From a virus, in the IMG/VR virus record IMGVR_UViG_3300012928_000058, positions 1-20,734 of that record: a DNA stretch of 20,734 nucleotides; one strand, given 5' to 3'. Of the stretch, positions 20,675-20,734 are shown piece by piece. Numbering within the stretch: the stretch's first letter is position 1; every line of letters begins with the position of its first letter. Under the pieces are notes generated by a model. That model was not told where the DNA came from and did not search any database. It saw nothing but the letters and a program-made list of their open reading frames with translations. The translations under genes were made by a program, and so were the position numbers.

Positions 20675-20734
20675 TAAACACTCTGTAGTTACCAGAACCT
20701 GATGGTACCCAGAAGTAAGGACAGACGCAGAGTG
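20675..20734 (+). other. Folded spacer after the tmRNA acceptor piece (candidate intervening segment)
   Basis: CACTCTG (20679-20685) pairs with CAGAGTG (20728-20734) at the window edge, enclosing a smaller stem TACCA (20690-20694)/TGGTA (20703-20707). In permuted tmRNA precursors such a structured segment is removed between the acceptor CCA and the 5' end of the coding piece. No open frame is seen. Confidence 0.4.

Noticed and set aside
1-20734. CRISPR arrays, insertion sequences, tRNA genes, integrase attachment sites
   Set aside because: I looked for regularly spaced repeats, transposase motifs, terminal inverted repeats and tRNA folds and saw none.

Overview
This window looks like part of the genome of a T4-like marine myovirus with an AT-rich genome, most likely infecting an alphaproteobacterium such as SAR11 (Pelagibacter); a cyanophage-type relative is the main alternative. 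The evidence is: densely packed genes with start/stop overlaps; T4-type late promoter motifs (NTAAATA) at gene starts; class I ribonucleotide reductase with a glutaredoxin; several families I recognise from marine T4-like phages; and, at the right edge, the tRNA-like 3' half of what looks like a two-piece (permuted) alphaproteobacterial tmRNA. The host assignment is inference.

Layout. Positions 2-930 hold the 3' end of a PRPP synthetase and a small DUF3147-like membrane protein. They converge on a lone minus-strand class 3 lipase-like gene (932-1693). A short divergent promoter region (1700-1762) starts a long plus-strand block (1763-10095) of late, virion-type genes. These include a 753-aa protein joining a Pol-beta-like nucleotidyltransferase to a ligase-like domain, two stand-alone cassettes with strong terminators (5641-6481), twin Arg/Lys-rich proteins, an Ala/Lys-rich H1-like protein and an acidic core-like protein. 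Eight proteins of this block begin M-x-[hydrophobic]-x(1-2)-E. That resembles the capsid-targeting and protease-cleavage leader of T4 internal proteins (T4 Alt, IPIII), so the block may be a set of packaged, DNA-ejected proteins. The last gene ends in A9-G and appears to continue for 101 codons in the -1 frame through an A_AAA_AAG slippery site.

A near-consensus sigma-70 promoter (10101-10129) then starts a host-directed operon: 2OG-Fe(II) oxygenase-like protein, HemC (hydroxymethylbilane synthase with a short C-terminal domain), a secreted HExxH metalloprotease-like protein, a RecB/Cas4-like nuclease and a GIY-YIG endonuclease. A late-type promoter precedes a beta-helix tail fibre/tailspike gene (13301-14920) and a small conserved gene. 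Next come nrdA, nrdB (with its own sigma-70 promoter) and glutaredoxin, then a group of small nucleic-acid-binding candidates (LSm-like, histone Hc1-like, cold-shock protein). Three small genes, one of them a DUF3307-like membrane protein, lead to the tmRNA.

How the parts may work together: PRPP synthetase, NrdAB and glutaredoxin supply nucleotides; HemC points to tetrapyrrole metabolism; the late block builds and fills the capsid; the tmRNA acts in translation rescue. All family names rest on motifs read by eye; no database search was run.
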